In this document: positions 15,267-24,623 of the stretch, piece by piece | How positions within the stretch are numbered: position 1 is the stretch's first letter | Layout of the letters: every line of letters starts with the position of its first letter | Assembly: GCA_913043285.1 (NCBI GenBank) | Contig: CAJWML010000029.1 | Span: 1-27,103, forward strand | Direction: 5' to 3' | DNA length: 27,103 nucleotides | Source: CAKZNE01 sp002695025 | GTDB taxonomy: Bacteria > Bacteroidota > Bacteroidia > Flavobacteriales > Schleiferiaceae | Notes under the pieces: generated by a model | Databases searched by the model: none | The model's input: only the letters and a program-made list of their open reading frames with translations | What the model was told of the DNA's origin: nothing | Translations under genes and position numbers: made by a program

Positions 15267-15644
15267 ATGGTAGAGCTGTTTTACGAAGGAGGGACCTTGT
15301 TTATGTCAACCCTAACCCTGGAGCTGATGCTCCTTGTGGCCGTGTTTGTGTATTTTATTTCCAGGAAGGATGTCCCGGCTGCAAAAGGTGTTTTTATAGT
15401 CCGTCAATTGGGCTTATTGGCCTTTATAAGTGGAGTATTGGGGCAGGCCATTGGCCTGTACGGGGCTTTACAAGGGATTGAGATGATGGGCAACGGCATA
15501 TCTCCGGAAATACTGGCAGGAGGTCTCAAAGTATCTATGATCTGCAACATTTACGGCATCATCATCTTTGGAATAGCTATTATACTTTCCCTGATTATAA
15601 AGGTAATGGACAAAGGTCATGGAAGTCAGAGTATGCATGAATAG
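15267..15644 (+). CDS. MotA/TolQ/ExbB-like membrane protein, small and unpartnered
   Basis: The 125-residue protein has three membrane segments (about 14-32, 46-70, 88-112). The second and third carry the proton-channel family pattern: LLAFISGVLGQAIGLYGALQ, then ISPEILAGGLKVSM and IYGIIIFGIAIIL. This matches the C-terminal core of MotA/TolQ/ExbB, which turns proton flow into work in the cell envelope. It is about half the usual ExbB length, and no ExbD/TolR-type partner lies beside it. The N-terminus FYEGGTLFMSTLTLEL fits a natural start, so it is not simply truncated. A role in energising outer-membrane import is possible but not shown. Confidence 0.72.
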   Translation: MVELFYEGGTLFMSTLTLELMLLVAVFVYFISRKDVPAAKGVFIVRQLGLLAFISGVLGQAIGLYGALQGIEMMGNGISPEILAGGLKVSMICNIYGIIIFGIAIILSLIIKVMDKGHGSQSMHE

Positions 15645-15673
15645 TCAGATCTTCACCTCTGAAAAATTCCCGG

Positions 15674-16321
15674 CTATTTACCTTTAAGTTGTGCGATGGT
15701 GGCGATAGGGTCTTTGGATTTGAAGACAAAAGATCCCGCCACCAGCACATCTGCTCCGGCCTCAACCAAGGCAGCGGCATTCTCCGAAGTAACACCACCG
15801 TCAATTTCAATCAACGTATCTGCCCCGGCTTCATTAATAATAGCTTTAAGCTCTCTTACCTTAGTGTAGGTATGTTCGATGAACTTTTGCCCGCCAAAAC
15901 CGGGATTTACACTCATCATGCATACCAGGTCAATATCCCGGATGGTATCCTTAAGTAAAGAAACGGGTGTATGTGGATTTAAAGCTACACCGGCTTTCAT
16001 ACCTTCATCTTTAATAGCCTGTAAAGTACGGTGCAGGTGTGTGGAGGCTTCGTAATGTACCGTTAATATATCCGCACCCACCGCTTTGAATTCCTTGATG
16101 TAACGTTCCGGTTGAACGATCATCAGGTGCACATCCATCGGTTTTTGGGAATGCTTTTTCATAGCCTGGATCACGGGCATCCCAAAGGAAATATTGGGCA
16201 CAAAAACCCCGTCCATCACGTCAATGTGAAACCAGTCGGCCTGGCTTGCGTTGAGCATTTCACATTCACTTTGTATGTTGGCAAAGTCGCAGGCAAGGAG
16301 GGAAGGGGCTATGATGGGCAT
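15674..16321 (-). CDS. rpe: Ribulose-phosphate 3-epimerase
   Basis: This TIM-barrel enzyme interconverts ribulose 5-phosphate and xylulose 5-phosphate in the pentose phosphate pathway. Metal ligands of the family are all present: His32 and Asp34 (WFHIDVMDG), His65 (MDVHLM) and Asp174 (IEIDGGV). APSLLACDF, SVNPGFGGQKF and the phosphate loop after IDGG are conserved. I start at MPIIAPSLL (16321), giving 215 residues, the usual length. The frame continues upstream to 16369, but the -7 element TACATTTG at 16343-16336 lies inside that extension, so the longer product would not be transcribed from it. Confidence 0.95.
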   Translation of the reverse strand: MPIIAPSLLACDFANIQSECEMLNASQADWFHIDVMDGVFVPNISFGMPVIQAMKKHSQKPMDVHLMIVQPERYIKEFKAVGADILTVHYEASTHLHRTLQAIKDEGMKAGVALNPHTPVSLLKDTIRDIDLVCMMSVNPGFGGQKFIEHTYTKVRELKAIINEAGADTLIEIDGGVTSENAAALVEAGADVLVAGSFVFKSKDPIATIAQLKGK

Positions 16322-16335
16322 ATGTAAAATTTTTG

Positions 16336-16343
16336 CAAATGTA
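16336..16343 (-). promoter_or_regulatory. -7 element of rpe
   Basis: On the minus strand this reads TACATTTG, an exact TAnnTTTG match, 15 bases upstream of the chosen start. It decides against the longer upstream start. Confidence 0.6.
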
Positions 16344-16401
16344 GCTTTTAGTGGACTTTTAAAAAGCATGGCTTAGTAGTTGGATCGTATTTCTACCTTT
16401 C

Positions 16402-16452
16402 GTTTCTTATTAGGAAACCTTTTGTTGGATTTAGGAAACTTTTGGTTTCCTA
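16402..16452. repeat. Cluster of GTTTC/GAAAC inverted repeats
   Basis: TAGGAAAC-TTTTG-GTTTCCTA (16432-16452) is a perfect 8-base-pair hairpin. Just upstream lie GTTTC (16402-16406) and a second TAGGAAAC (16411-16418), giving alternative pairings. It sits between divergent rpe and the TonB-dependent receptor gene and has no U-tract on the plus side. Confidence 0.45.
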
Positions 16453-16559
16453 TTTATAACCCTTTTTAGACCTTTTTTCACGATCGATATTAATTTTAAG
16501 TATTTGTTTTAAAGTGGTTTAAGTGGCTTAACAAACGCTTAACATTGTGTTTCATATAT

Positions 16560-16583
16560 GTAAACATTGTTGTCTCACTTTTG
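16560..16583 (+). promoter_or_regulatory. Candidate promoter and operator of the TonB-receptor operon
   Basis: CACTTTTG (16576-16583) is one base from TAnnTTTG and lies 22 bases before the ATG. Immediately upstream is GTAAACATTGTT (16560-16571), resembling GTAAACAAAGTTTAC found before the DUF5690 gene and GTAAACAATCGTTA before the HAD gene. A shared regulator is possible. Confidence 0.35.
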
Positions 16584-16605
16584 TGCTGTCAAAAAAAGAG
16601 AGCAC

Positions 16606-19557
16606 ATGAAGTTTTGTAAAGTCATACTCACCTTGCTAATCACACAAATAGTTACCATGGTTTCGGCACAGGTTACCGTTACTGGTGTGGTTAAAGATGG
16701 TGAGGGCGTGTTGCCGGGAGCTTCGGTAGTAGTTAAAAATACTACTATAGGTGTGGCTACTTCTTATAACGGTTCTTTTGAATTGGAAAATGTACCTATA
16801 GGTTTACAAATAGTAGAAATCTCTTTTATAGGTCATGAAGTCAGACAAATTGAAGTGAATGGTAAAAAGGGGCAGCTAATAAACCTTGGTGTCATAGTGC
16901 TTGCCGAAGGTGCCATGTTGAACGAAGTTAAGGTAGATGGTAAAATGGATGAAGGTGAGCGAAAAGCAATTCAAATGGTAAAAGCTTCAGCGCGAATTTT
17001 AAGTGTGGTTTCTGCCGAGGGCATGGAGAAATTACCAGATAGAAATGGAGCAGAAGCATTGCAACGTATGCCGGGAGTGGTTATGGAAAGTGATCAGGGA
17101 GAAGGGCGCTATATTTCTTTTAGGGGTACACCTACTGATTGGAGTTCGGCTTTGGTAAATGGAGATCGCTTACCTGTGGCAGCAGAAGAAATGGAAGGCA
17201 GAACTATGAATTTTGATATTCTGCCTACAAGCTTTATTGAATACATTGAGTACAACCAAAATCTTACACCTAATATTGAAGGTGATGCGATTGGTGGTAG
17301 TGCCAATTTTATTACAAAGTACACACCCGAAAAGAAAGTGCTGAACCTGCAGGCTGGGTATGGCTGGAATTTTAAGGCGCATAAACCTCTTTGGAATGGC
17401 TCTGTACAGTTCGGTGACCGGGTGGGTAAGAACAAGCGTTTAGGTTATATTATTGGTGGTTCGGTATATAACAGAAACTGGGCTACAGATAATTTCGAGG
17501 TTTTCTATGGAAATAATGATGACCAAAATATTGAGCGCTTAGAATTAAGAGATTACAATGGTTTACGCACAACTTATGGAGGTAACTTTAAGGTAGATTA
17601 CCGCCTTAACGATGTGACTGAGGTTTATGTGCAGGGATTTTTCGGACAACTTAAAGATGATGAATACAACCGCAAAACACTATATGATTATGCGGCTTCG
17701 GTAGGGCAATCTATTCGTTTGCAGAATATTCATGATATTATGATTAACCGCGTATATGGCGGTGAGGCTGGTGTTCATTTTAAGTGGGGAGATGACTCTA
17801 AACTTAATTTAAGAATAGCACATTACGATGCCAGATTTGGCTATGGTAATGTGCCTTATGCCAATGATGATACACGAAACGGCTACTTTGTAACAGAGTT
17901 TGAAAAGCAGGTAGAGTATACCGATTACCTTTATCTGGATGAGGAAGGAAACAGACTTCCCTACGATGAGCGCTATAATGCGTACACCCGCAACAGGTTG
18001 TTGCATATTGATAGTCCGTATGATGATTATGGCGATGATGCCAACAATATTCAGCCCACTTACAATAATATTATTGGTGCAGGTCGCCCAACTGATTCTT
18101 TATTTCAGTTTAAACAAGCCTGGACAGAAACGCTGGAGCATACTGAGCGAGACCCTATTGTGCTTGCTGCAGACTGGGAGCACCGTATTAATAATAAATT
18201 CAAAATATACGCTGGAGCCAAGGCCCGTACCAAAGAGGGTGTACGAAAAAAAGGATTAGAAACGTGGAACCGCAGTGCTGATTACCCTGATCCTATTATG
18301 ATGGATTCTTTTGATTTGGCACCCATCCCGCATAAAGAGGAGTATTTACGTGAAATTGGAGGTTATTATCAAGATGATGTTTTTGATTTCCTGACCAAAG
18401 ATGAGCTGAACAACTTTTTACAAAACAATGCATACAGGCTTAACTACATGCCTTTAGACCCACGAATCAATGACCTGTACGAGCAGTTTGTGGGATCTAA
18501 CTTTACGTATAATGAAGACGTGATTTCCGGCTATATGATGGGTACTTATACACCCTCGTTAAGATGGTCTGTGAACTTTGGGTTGCGTCTTGAAAATACT
18601 CAGGTTAGCGTTGTGGCAGATACGTTAACCACAGCCGTGAATGATATTGGGGAAACGGATTTTACCATTGATAAAACTCGCATGGATCGTAATTACAATG
18701 CGTTTTTACCTATGGCCAACGTAAAGTACAGTATTAATGATAAGTCAAATATGCGCTTGTCCGTTACACGCTCTTTCCGCAGACCAAACTTTAATGAATT
18801 AAAGCCAGGTGCTCCGGAGTTGCATTACAGTCATTTTCATGTGCTTTATGGTAACCCGGGTCTTAAACCTACCTACTCCTGGAATACAGACCTTTCGTAT
18901 CAGTACTTTTTTGGCTTAGAGGGGATGTTTACAGCTACAGCTTTTTATAAATATGTAACCGATCATATTTATACCTCTTATAATACCGAGGAGTTAGTAC
19001 CGCGCTTTAATGTAACCTCTAAAACTTTTGAGAATGCACCCTATGCGCATGTGGGCGGAGTAGAGTTGGTGATTAGCAGGAAGCTTACGTTTTTACCCGG
19101 ATTCTTAAAAAACATGAAAGCACAGCTTAATTACGCGCGTACTTTTTCATCTATGAAAATAGAAGCACGCCCAAGCTTGCAAGCTTTGCCCCGCCAAAGT
19201 GCTAATGTGGCCAACTTTCAATTGGGGTATGAGGACAAAAAGTTTGGGGCTAACGTAGGGGTGAACTATAAAGATCCTTATTTAAAAGAGCTCAGCTTTT
19301 TTGGAGTTAGAGACCCTGAGACTAACGAATTTATAAACCTGAGAACCAATAATGATTTTGATATCTATCAGGGTAAATCTTTGACCATGGATGCTTCTGT
19401 AAGCTACAACTTTACACCTAAACTTAGTGTGTATGCAGAAGCTAATAATCTATTTAATACCCCATTTTTAGAGTATCGCGGCAGGAAAGAAAGACCTGTC
19501 CGTACAGAGTATTATTCCATAAGAGCATTAGTCGGAATAAAATATCAAATTTTTTAA
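16606..19557 (+). CDS. TonB-dependent outer-membrane receptor with carboxypeptidase-D-like N-terminal domain
   Basis: The protein of 983 residues begins with a signal peptide (MKFCKVILTLLITQ ... VSAQ, 1-21). A CarboxypepD_reg-like beta domain (about 23-100, VTGVVKDGEGVLPGASV) is typical of Bacteroidota receptors. The plug domain (about 120-245) carries AEALQRMPGVVMES, ISFRGTP and GDAIGGSANFITK. A long beta-barrel ends in the aromatic Phe of IKYQIF. It imports a ligand using TonB energy. It is not followed by a SusD partner, so a small ligand, not a polysaccharide, is likely. The open frame begins with TTG at 16567, but the ATG at 16606 places the signal peptide correctly. It lies nine bases before the phosphodiesterase gene, in one operon. 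Confidence 0.92.
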   Translation: MKFCKVILTLLITQIVTMVSAQVTVTGVVKDGEGVLPGASVVVKNTTIGVATSYNGSFELENVPIGLQIVEISFIGHEVRQIEVNGKKGQLINLGVIVLAEGAMLNEVKVDGKMDEGERKAIQMVKASARILSVVSAEGMEKLPDRNGAEALQRMPGVVMESDQGEGRYISFRGTPTDWSSALVNGDRLPVAAEEMEGRTMNFDILPTSFIEYIEYNQNLTPNIEGDAIGGSANFITKYTPEKKVLNLQAGYGWNFKAHKPLWNGSVQFGDRVGKNKRLGYIIGGSVYNRNWATDNFEVFYGNNDDQNIERLELRDYNGLRTTYGGNFKVDYRLNDVTEVYVQGFFGQLKDDEYNRKTLYDYAASVGQSIRLQNIHDIMINRVYGGEAGVHFKWGDDSKLNLRIAHYDARFGYGNVPYANDDTRNGYFVTEFEKQVEYTDYLYLDEEGNRLPYDERYNAYTRNRLLHIDSPYDDYGDDANNIQPTYNNIIGAGRPTDSLFQFKQAWTETLEHTERDPIVLAADWEHRINNKFKIYAGAKARTKEGVRKKGLETWNRSADYPDPIMMDSFDLAPIPHKEEYLREIGGYYQDDVFDFLTKDELNNFLQNNAYRLNYMPLDPRINDLYEQFVGSNFTYNEDVISGYMMGTYTPSLRWSVNFGLRLENTQVSVVADTLTTAVNDIGETDFTIDKTRMDRNYNAFLPMANVKYSINDKSNMRLSVTRSFRRPNFNELKPGAPELHYSHFHVLYGNPGLKPTYSWNTDLSYQYFFGLEGMFTATAFYKYVTDHIYTSYNTEELVPRFNVTSKTFENAPYAHVGGVELVISRKLTFLPGFLKNMKAQLNYARTFSSMKIEARPSLQALPRQSANVANFQLGYEDKKFGANVGVNYKDPYLKELSFFGVRDPETNEFINLRTNNDFDIYQGKSLTMDASVSYNFTPKLSVYAEANNLFNTPFLEYRGRKERPVRTEYYSIRALVGIKYQIF

Positions 19558-19566
19558 AAATCACGT

Positions 19567-20835
19567 ATGATGAAAACTACAAAACTATTTTTAACACTGG
19601 CTTTATCGGCCGCCTTATTTGGGCTCAATGCTCAGATGAAAGAACGTAAAGTGCTGTTCATCGGTATAGATGGTTTGCGTTCTGATGCCCTTCAGGCAGC
19701 AGCTACACCACATATGGATTCTTTATTTCAAACAGGTATTTCTACTTACGATAGCTGGCATTTGGGAGTTACGTCTTCAGGACCTTCGTGGAGCTCTATG
19801 CTTACCGGAGTTTGGGAAGCAAAACACGGTATTACCAACAATAGTTATAGCGGTGCTAATTTCGCTAATTACCCATATTTCCCACATTTGATTAAAGATG
19901 TAGATCCTTCTGCAAAAGCGGTACAGATTATTACCTGGAACCAAATGGATGATGCTAGTAAAAACACGGGCGGGTATGTTACAAATGCCAAATGGGATTT
20001 AGCTATTGATGCCGGTACACACGGACAGGGCTTGGTAACTGCGGCTGCTAAAATTCAGCTTAATGATCCTGATTTAGATGTTTTATTCATCCATTATGAT
20101 GAGTGCGATGCTGCTGGTCACGCAACCGGTTTCACTACAAATAGTCCAACCTATATGAATGCCACGCAACAGGTGGATACCGAGATTGGTGAGGTGATAG
20201 ATGCCCTTAAAAAACGACCTAATTATGCTAACGAAGACTGGTTGGTATTAAGCACTACAGACCACGGTGGGCAAGGGTATAGTCATGGAGGTCAGTCTGA
20301 TAATGAGCGTCATATATGGTGGTATGCTACTTCATCTCAGGGAACTTTGACACCCCATCAAATTACGGCTACAGATCCGGGTTCTTACCAAATGTCTTCT
20401 AACCCGGTAGATGCAGCTAAACTGGCCACCACACCGGTGCTTACTGATATTGCGGTTACCGCAATAGATTGGATTTTGCCTTTTGATAAGCCAGATAATC
20501 ATCCGGTTTGGGATCTTGATGGAAAATCTTGGTTGCCAGATAGTGTTAGTGTGGTTGATACTTCTTCTTCCGTAGGTCAAAAGGAGTTTCAATACGCCAA
20601 TTCGTTTGTAGTATTCCCAAATCCCTCGGCTGGAACGTTTTATCTTAAAAATGAGACTTTTGGAAATGTACCTTCTAAAGTAAGAGTGTTAAACCTTGCC
20701 GGAGTTGTGGTTTTTGAGGGTATTATGGATAGGCCGGTTTATCCTGTTGAAACGGAAGGTTGGTCTAAAGGAATTTATTTGCTTCAAGCCAGCAGTGAGC
20801 TTGGAATCACCACCAAAAAAATAATTAAAAAATAA
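19567..20835 (+). CDS. Secreted alkaline-phosphatase-superfamily phosphodiesterase with T9SS sorting domain
   Basis: The 422-residue protein has a signal peptide to about residue 23 (GLNAQ). A type I phosphodiesterase/nucleotide pyrophosphatase-like domain (PF01663 family) follows. Expected two-metal ligands are visible: Asp35 (IGIDGLRSD), Asp181 and His185 (DAAGHATG), Asp232-His233 (STTDHGG) and His240 (SHGGQ). By alignment to the NPP pattern TFPN...LxTG, the nucleophile would be Ser71 in SGPSWSSMLTG, where NPPs have Thr. A T9SS type A C-terminal domain occupies about 345-422 (VVFPNPSAGTFYL ... IYLLQASS). It should act at the cell surface on a phosphate or phosphonate ester. The superfamily also includes phosphonoacetate hydrolases. 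It is co-transcribed with the receptor. Confidence 0.87.
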   Translation: MMKTTKLFLTLALSAALFGLNAQMKERKVLFIGIDGLRSDALQAAATPHMDSLFQTGISTYDSWHLGVTSSGPSWSSMLTGVWEAKHGITNNSYSGANFANYPYFPHLIKDVDPSAKAVQIITWNQMDDASKNTGGYVTNAKWDLAIDAGTHGQGLVTAAAKIQLNDPDLDVLFIHYDECDAAGHATGFTTNSPTYMNATQQVDTEIGEVIDALKKRPNYANEDWLVLSTTDHGGQGYSHGGQSDNERHIWWYATSSQGTLTPHQITATDPGSYQMSSNPVDAAKLATTPVLTDIAVTAIDWILPFDKPDNHPVWDLDGKSWLPDSVSVVDTSSSVGQKEFQYANSFVVFPNPSAGTFYLKNETFGNVPSKVRVLNLAGVVVFEGIMDRPVYPVETEGWSKGIYLLQASSELGITTKKIIKK

Positions 20836-20841
20836 TTTGGA

Positions 20842-20870
20842 AAAGGCCCGTGGCAGCGGGCCTTTCTATT
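20842..20870 (+). terminator. Terminator of the receptor-phosphodiesterase operon
   Basis: AAAGGCCCG-TGGCAG-CGGGCCTTT forms a perfect 9-base-pair stem with loop TGGCAG, followed by CTATTTCT. The T run is short, so some read-through into the gene at 20901 is possible. Confidence 0.75.
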
Positions 20871-20900
20871 TCTCTAATCGTTCAACAAAACAATTAAACA

Positions 20901-23900
20901 ATGCTAAAAGTACGCACTTTATTTTTGGTATGCTTCGCAATTCTGCAAATTGGGCTTTTTGCTCAGGGCAGAGGTAAAGCGGTGTGGTTTCCTGCTACAT
21001 CTGCAAGTGAGTATATACAGCTGGATACGCTGATTAATGATGTTATTGACACTACTGATTTCACAATTGAATGGTGGATGAAAGGTGAGCCAATGAGTGG
21101 TGACCCTGGAATTATCGCGAATAAGAACTGGAGTAGTGGTAACAATCCTGGGTTTATTGTGGCCCGCACAGGTGCTCAAACCATAAAAGTTAATGCACGT
21201 TTTACTGGCGGTAGCCGTTTTGATCTTAATGGTGTTTCGGTACCTGGTTTAGAAAATGATTGGCTGCACATGGCCGTGGTTTTTGATCGCAGAAGTACGC
21301 ATCCTGATGTAAAAGTTTACGTAAATGGCGTAATTGCAGATTCAGCCTCACTTAGTGGAAAGGCACCTACTGGTGCTATGTCGGCTAACTATCCTATTGC
21401 TGTTGGTCAGGATGGAACGGGTGCTTATAGATATAAATACAAAGGTGCTCTGGATGAGGTTCGTATATGGAATGCGGTACAAACTCAAAATGACATAAGA
21501 GCCAATATGTGTAAAGTATTAAGCGGAACAGAGTCCGGTTTGCTTGCAGCTTACAGCTTTGATGAAGGTGCCGGAACTCAGATATCTGATTTAAGCGGTA
21601 CATACAGTGCTGAGCTTAAAAATAATCCGCAGTGGATGGACTCAAGAGCGCCAATTGGAGATGTGGCTGTACAGACATATCCGGCAAGTTGGGCAGGACA
21701 AACATTAAGTTATACTTCTACGGCCCATGGAGATTTTTCATTATCAAACTTTAGTGGAAACCCGGTTGGAGCGCACCTATACTTTATTAATGATACAGTT
21801 GCAGATTCTACAGGAATTAATGCCCTAAAAGCGAACAACGGTTATTTTGGTGTTTTTGTGGTGGATAGCGGAGCGCTTACCTATGATTATAGTTATGATT
21901 ACACCGCCTTTACAAAAGCTATGGCTGCCGAAAACGGTATTGACCTTTACCAGAGAATGCTTAGCGATGCCTCATGGTCTTTAGGTGGTGCAGCTAAAAA
22001 TATCACAAGTCATGATTTTGCAGCAACTGATAGTGTAGGGCGTGAATTTGTGATTGGAAACTTTACTTCAAGCTGTTTAGCACCAGGTGCAGGTACTGCT
22101 ATTAATCTTACGTTTAATTCTGCGGAGCTAAGCTGGACAAGCGGGGGAGCTTCTACCTGGGATATTGAGTTTGGTGCTTCAGGCTTTACACAAGGTAACG
22201 GAACATCAATATTGGGAGTTACTTCTAACCCCTACACTTTAAATGGATTACAACCTGCTACAGCTTACGATTTTTATGTTCGTGATAACTGTGGTTCCTT
22301 AGGAACATCTGTTTGGGTGGGCCCATTCACTTTTACCACTTCCGTAGCTCCGGCATGTCCTGCTCCCTCAAATCTCACCTTAAATAATGTAGGTTTTAGC
22401 CATGCAGAGATTAGCTGGACGACAGGAGGTTCAAACCTTTGGAATGTAGAGTATGGTCCTGTGGGGTATACGCCAGGTACAGGCACTAAAATAGATTCTG
22501 TTTTCAGCAACCCATATAGCATTTCAGGCTTAACGCCAGCTACTAGTTATGATGTGTACATTCAGGATACCTGTAACTTTGTAAATACATCGAGCTGGGT
22601 TGGACCAGTTAGTTTTACTACTGTTGTAGATAACAGAGACCGTGGCCCGGGTATGGCTCTCACAATTGCAAATAGCGGTTATGCACATGCCTTTGGTGGA
22701 AAACGAAGTGCAGGTTCTTTAAACCTGCCAGATTCTACTATTACGCTTGAAGCCTGGTTTAAGCCTCGTTCTTTCGGTAAGTGGAAATCTATTATTTCAT
22801 TTATTCAGGATAACGGAAGCTTTGAGCGTGGTTTTGACCTGGAAACGCGTAATTCAAATAAATTCGGTTTTACAATTAAAGGTGCAAACAGCAGTAAACT
22901 TACTTATATGGAAACCACCAGTAGCTTTGATCCTAATAAATGGTATCATATAGCGGGTGTTTACGATGGTGATACCATGAAAATATATGTAAATGGAGTG
23001 CTGGAGAATACAAGTAATTCGCAGAGTGGTAAAATAGATTATGAGGATAGCTGGTTGAGTATTGGTTCTTACAAAGATGATAACGAGGACTATTCTGTAG
23101 ATGGTGTTATTGATGAGATCCGAATCTGGAATACGGCACGTTCTCAGGAGGATATTCGTGCGTATATGTGTCAAAAATTACAAGGGACAGAAAGTGGTTT
23201 GGTAACCTACTATAATTTTAATACGGGTGAGGATACGATTATTACCGACCTTGCTATGGCGGGTAACCATGCGCAGTTTGCTAATGGATTAAGCAACGCT
23301 GCATGGGTATATTCTGGTGCTGCTCTTGGCGATACCAGTATATATACCTACGATATGTCTTCAGCTAGTTTAAATCTTGCTTCAGCGGCTCATGGTTCAG
23401 TTACCTTAGATTCTGTTACTGGTGGTGCTGAAGGTGTACATCTTTATTTTGTAGATACATTGCCAAACTTCACGAAGGGTATAAATGACCTTGGTGATCA
23501 GGAAGTATATTTCGGAAGCTTTGTAGCAGAGGGCTCCAGCCCATCTAAACACAATTTAACTTATGATTACAACAATTACAGTAATGCGGTTTCAAACGAA
23601 AATTTCCTAAATCTATACAATCGTTTAAATGCATCTGTAAAAACGTGGATAAACACCGGGGCTGTCCGCAACCCTGCCTCAAATTCAATAGATTTCAGGC
23701 AGGCTTCAGGAAGAAGGGAGCTAATGTTAGCTGATTTTGTAATGGCATCATGTCCACCTCCATCTGCTTTAAGTGTAGCCAATGCGCAGTTCTTTTATGC
23801 AGATGTACAATGGGTAAGTGGTGGTGCAGCCAACTGGAATGTAGAGTATGGTGTAAGTGGTTTTGGTTTGGGCTCTGGTCAACGCCAGGCTGTTACCAGT

Positions 23901-24572
23901 GCTTCGGCTACTACGTTAACCGGCTTGCAACATTCAACTACCTATGACTTTTATGTACAGGATAGTTGCGGTATCAGCGATGTGAGTTCCTGGGTGGGAC
24001 CACTTAGTTTTACCACACTTGATATTTGTCCGGATCTTGACTCGGTAAGTCTTAATCACGTAACAGATAACTCTGCCACTTTTGATATCTACACAAATGG
24101 TAATTCAAACGAATGGGATATTCAATGGGGGCCAGCGGGATTTCCACAGGGTGTGGGCATTATAACCAAAGTTATCGGTAACCCGGCAGACCTTTTAAAC
24201 CTGCAGAAAAGTACGGCATATGATGCCTATTTTAGAGCAAACTGCGACAGTATCAATAGCGAGTGGCTTGGGCCAATCACATTTACTACGGATTCTACCA
24301 GTTTGTTTAGCGTGGTAGAGCAAGCGATTGCAAACAGCCTGAAAATTTACCCAAATCCATCTAACGGAGGTTTTACCTTAAGAGTAGATTATAGAAACCC
24401 GTGCAGCCTTAGTATTAGTGATCTTAATGGTAAAGTACTTTACAATAGTCCATTGTATAGGGGAGGATTAATAATAGAAAACTTTAGCTGGGAGAACAAG
24501 GCCAGAGGTATGTACCTGATCAACCTGAATACAGCCGAAGGTTCTGTCACTAAAAAACTGATCATTCAGTAA
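20901..24572 (+). CDS. Large LamG/fibronectin type III surface protein with T9SS sorting domain
   Basis: The 1223-residue protein has a signal peptide ending near GLFAQ (22). A LamG/concanavalin-like domain follows (about 24-248, FTIEWWMKGEP, WLHMAVVFD, LDEVRIWN). A linker module of about 140 residues comes next, then two FN3-like repeats (about 392-480 and 486-574, each ending SWVGPxxFTT). The set then repeats: LamG 585-805, linker 806-950, FN3 at 950-1040 and 1043-1130. A T9SS type A domain ends it (about 1146-1223, LKIYPNPSNGGF ... MYLINLNT). Each LamG shares IRxxMCxxLxGTESGL. It is likely a secreted adhesin or glycan-binding protein. It follows the phosphodiesterase operon by about 65 bases with a terminator between. 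Confidence 0.88.
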   Translation: MLKVRTLFLVCFAILQIGLFAQGRGKAVWFPATSASEYIQLDTLINDVIDTTDFTIEWWMKGEPMSGDPGIIANKNWSSGNNPGFIVARTGAQTIKVNARFTGGSRFDLNGVSVPGLENDWLHMAVVFDRRSTHPDVKVYVNGVIADSASLSGKAPTGAMSANYPIAVGQDGTGAYRYKYKGALDEVRIWNAVQTQNDIRANMCKVLSGTESGLLAAYSFDEGAGTQISDLSGTYSAELKNNPQWMDSRAPIGDVAVQTYPASWAGQTLSYTSTAHGDFSLSNFSGNPVGAHLYFINDTVADSTGINALKANNGYFGVFVVDSGALTYDYSYDYTAFTKAMAAENGIDLYQRMLSDASWSLGGAAKNITSHDFAATDSVGREFVIGNFTSSCLAPGAGTAINLTFNSAELSWTSGGASTWDIEFGASGFTQGNGTSILGVTSNPYTLNGLQPATAYDFYVRDNCGSLGTSVWVGPFTFTTSVAPACPAPSNLTLNNVGFSHAEISWTTGGSNLWNVEYGPVGYTPGTGTKIDSVFSNPYSISGLTPATSYDVYIQDTCNFVNTSSWVGPVSFTTVVDNRDRGPGMALTIANSGYAHAFGGKRSAGSLNLPDSTITLEAWFKPRSFGKWKSIISFIQDNGSFERGFDLETRNSNKFGFTIKGANSSKLTYMETTSSFDPNKWYHIAGVYDGDTMKIYVNGVLENTSNSQSGKIDYEDSWLSIGSYKDDNEDYSVDGVIDEIRIWNTARSQEDIRAYMCQKLQGTESGLVTYYNFNTGEDTIITDLAMAGNHAQFANGLSNAAWVYSGAALGDTSIYTYDMSSASLNLASAAHGSVTLDSVTGGAEGVHLYFVDTLPNFTKGINDLGDQEVYFGSFVAEGSSPSKHNLTYDYNNYSNAVSNENFLNLYNRLNASVKTWINTGAVRNPASNSIDFRQASGRRELMLADFVMASCPPPSALSVANAQFFYADVQWVSGGAANWNVEYGVSGFGLGSGQRQAVTSASATTLTGLQHSTTYDFYVQDSCGISDVSSWVGPLSFTTLDICPDLDSVSLNHVTDNSATFDIYTNGNSNEWDIQWGPAGFPQGVGIITKVIGNPADLLNLQKSTAYDAYFRANCDSINSEWLGPITFTTDSTSLFSVVEQAIANSLKIYPNPSNGGFTLRVDYRNPCSLSISDLNGKVLYNSPLYRGGLIIENFSWENKARGMYLINLNTAEGSVTKKLIIQ

Positions 24573-24623
24573 AATGAAGGTCAACCTGAGGATTGCTTTA
24601 ACAAACAAAGTTTAAAAGTGAAG

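Noticed and set aside
16322..16369. Upstream extension of rpe to an earlier start
   Set aside because: The -7 promoter element lies inside the extension, and family members start at the MPIIAPSLL equivalent.
16567..16605. TTG start for the TonB-dependent receptor
   Set aside because: It would place 13 residues before a normal signal peptide that begins at the ATG at 16606.
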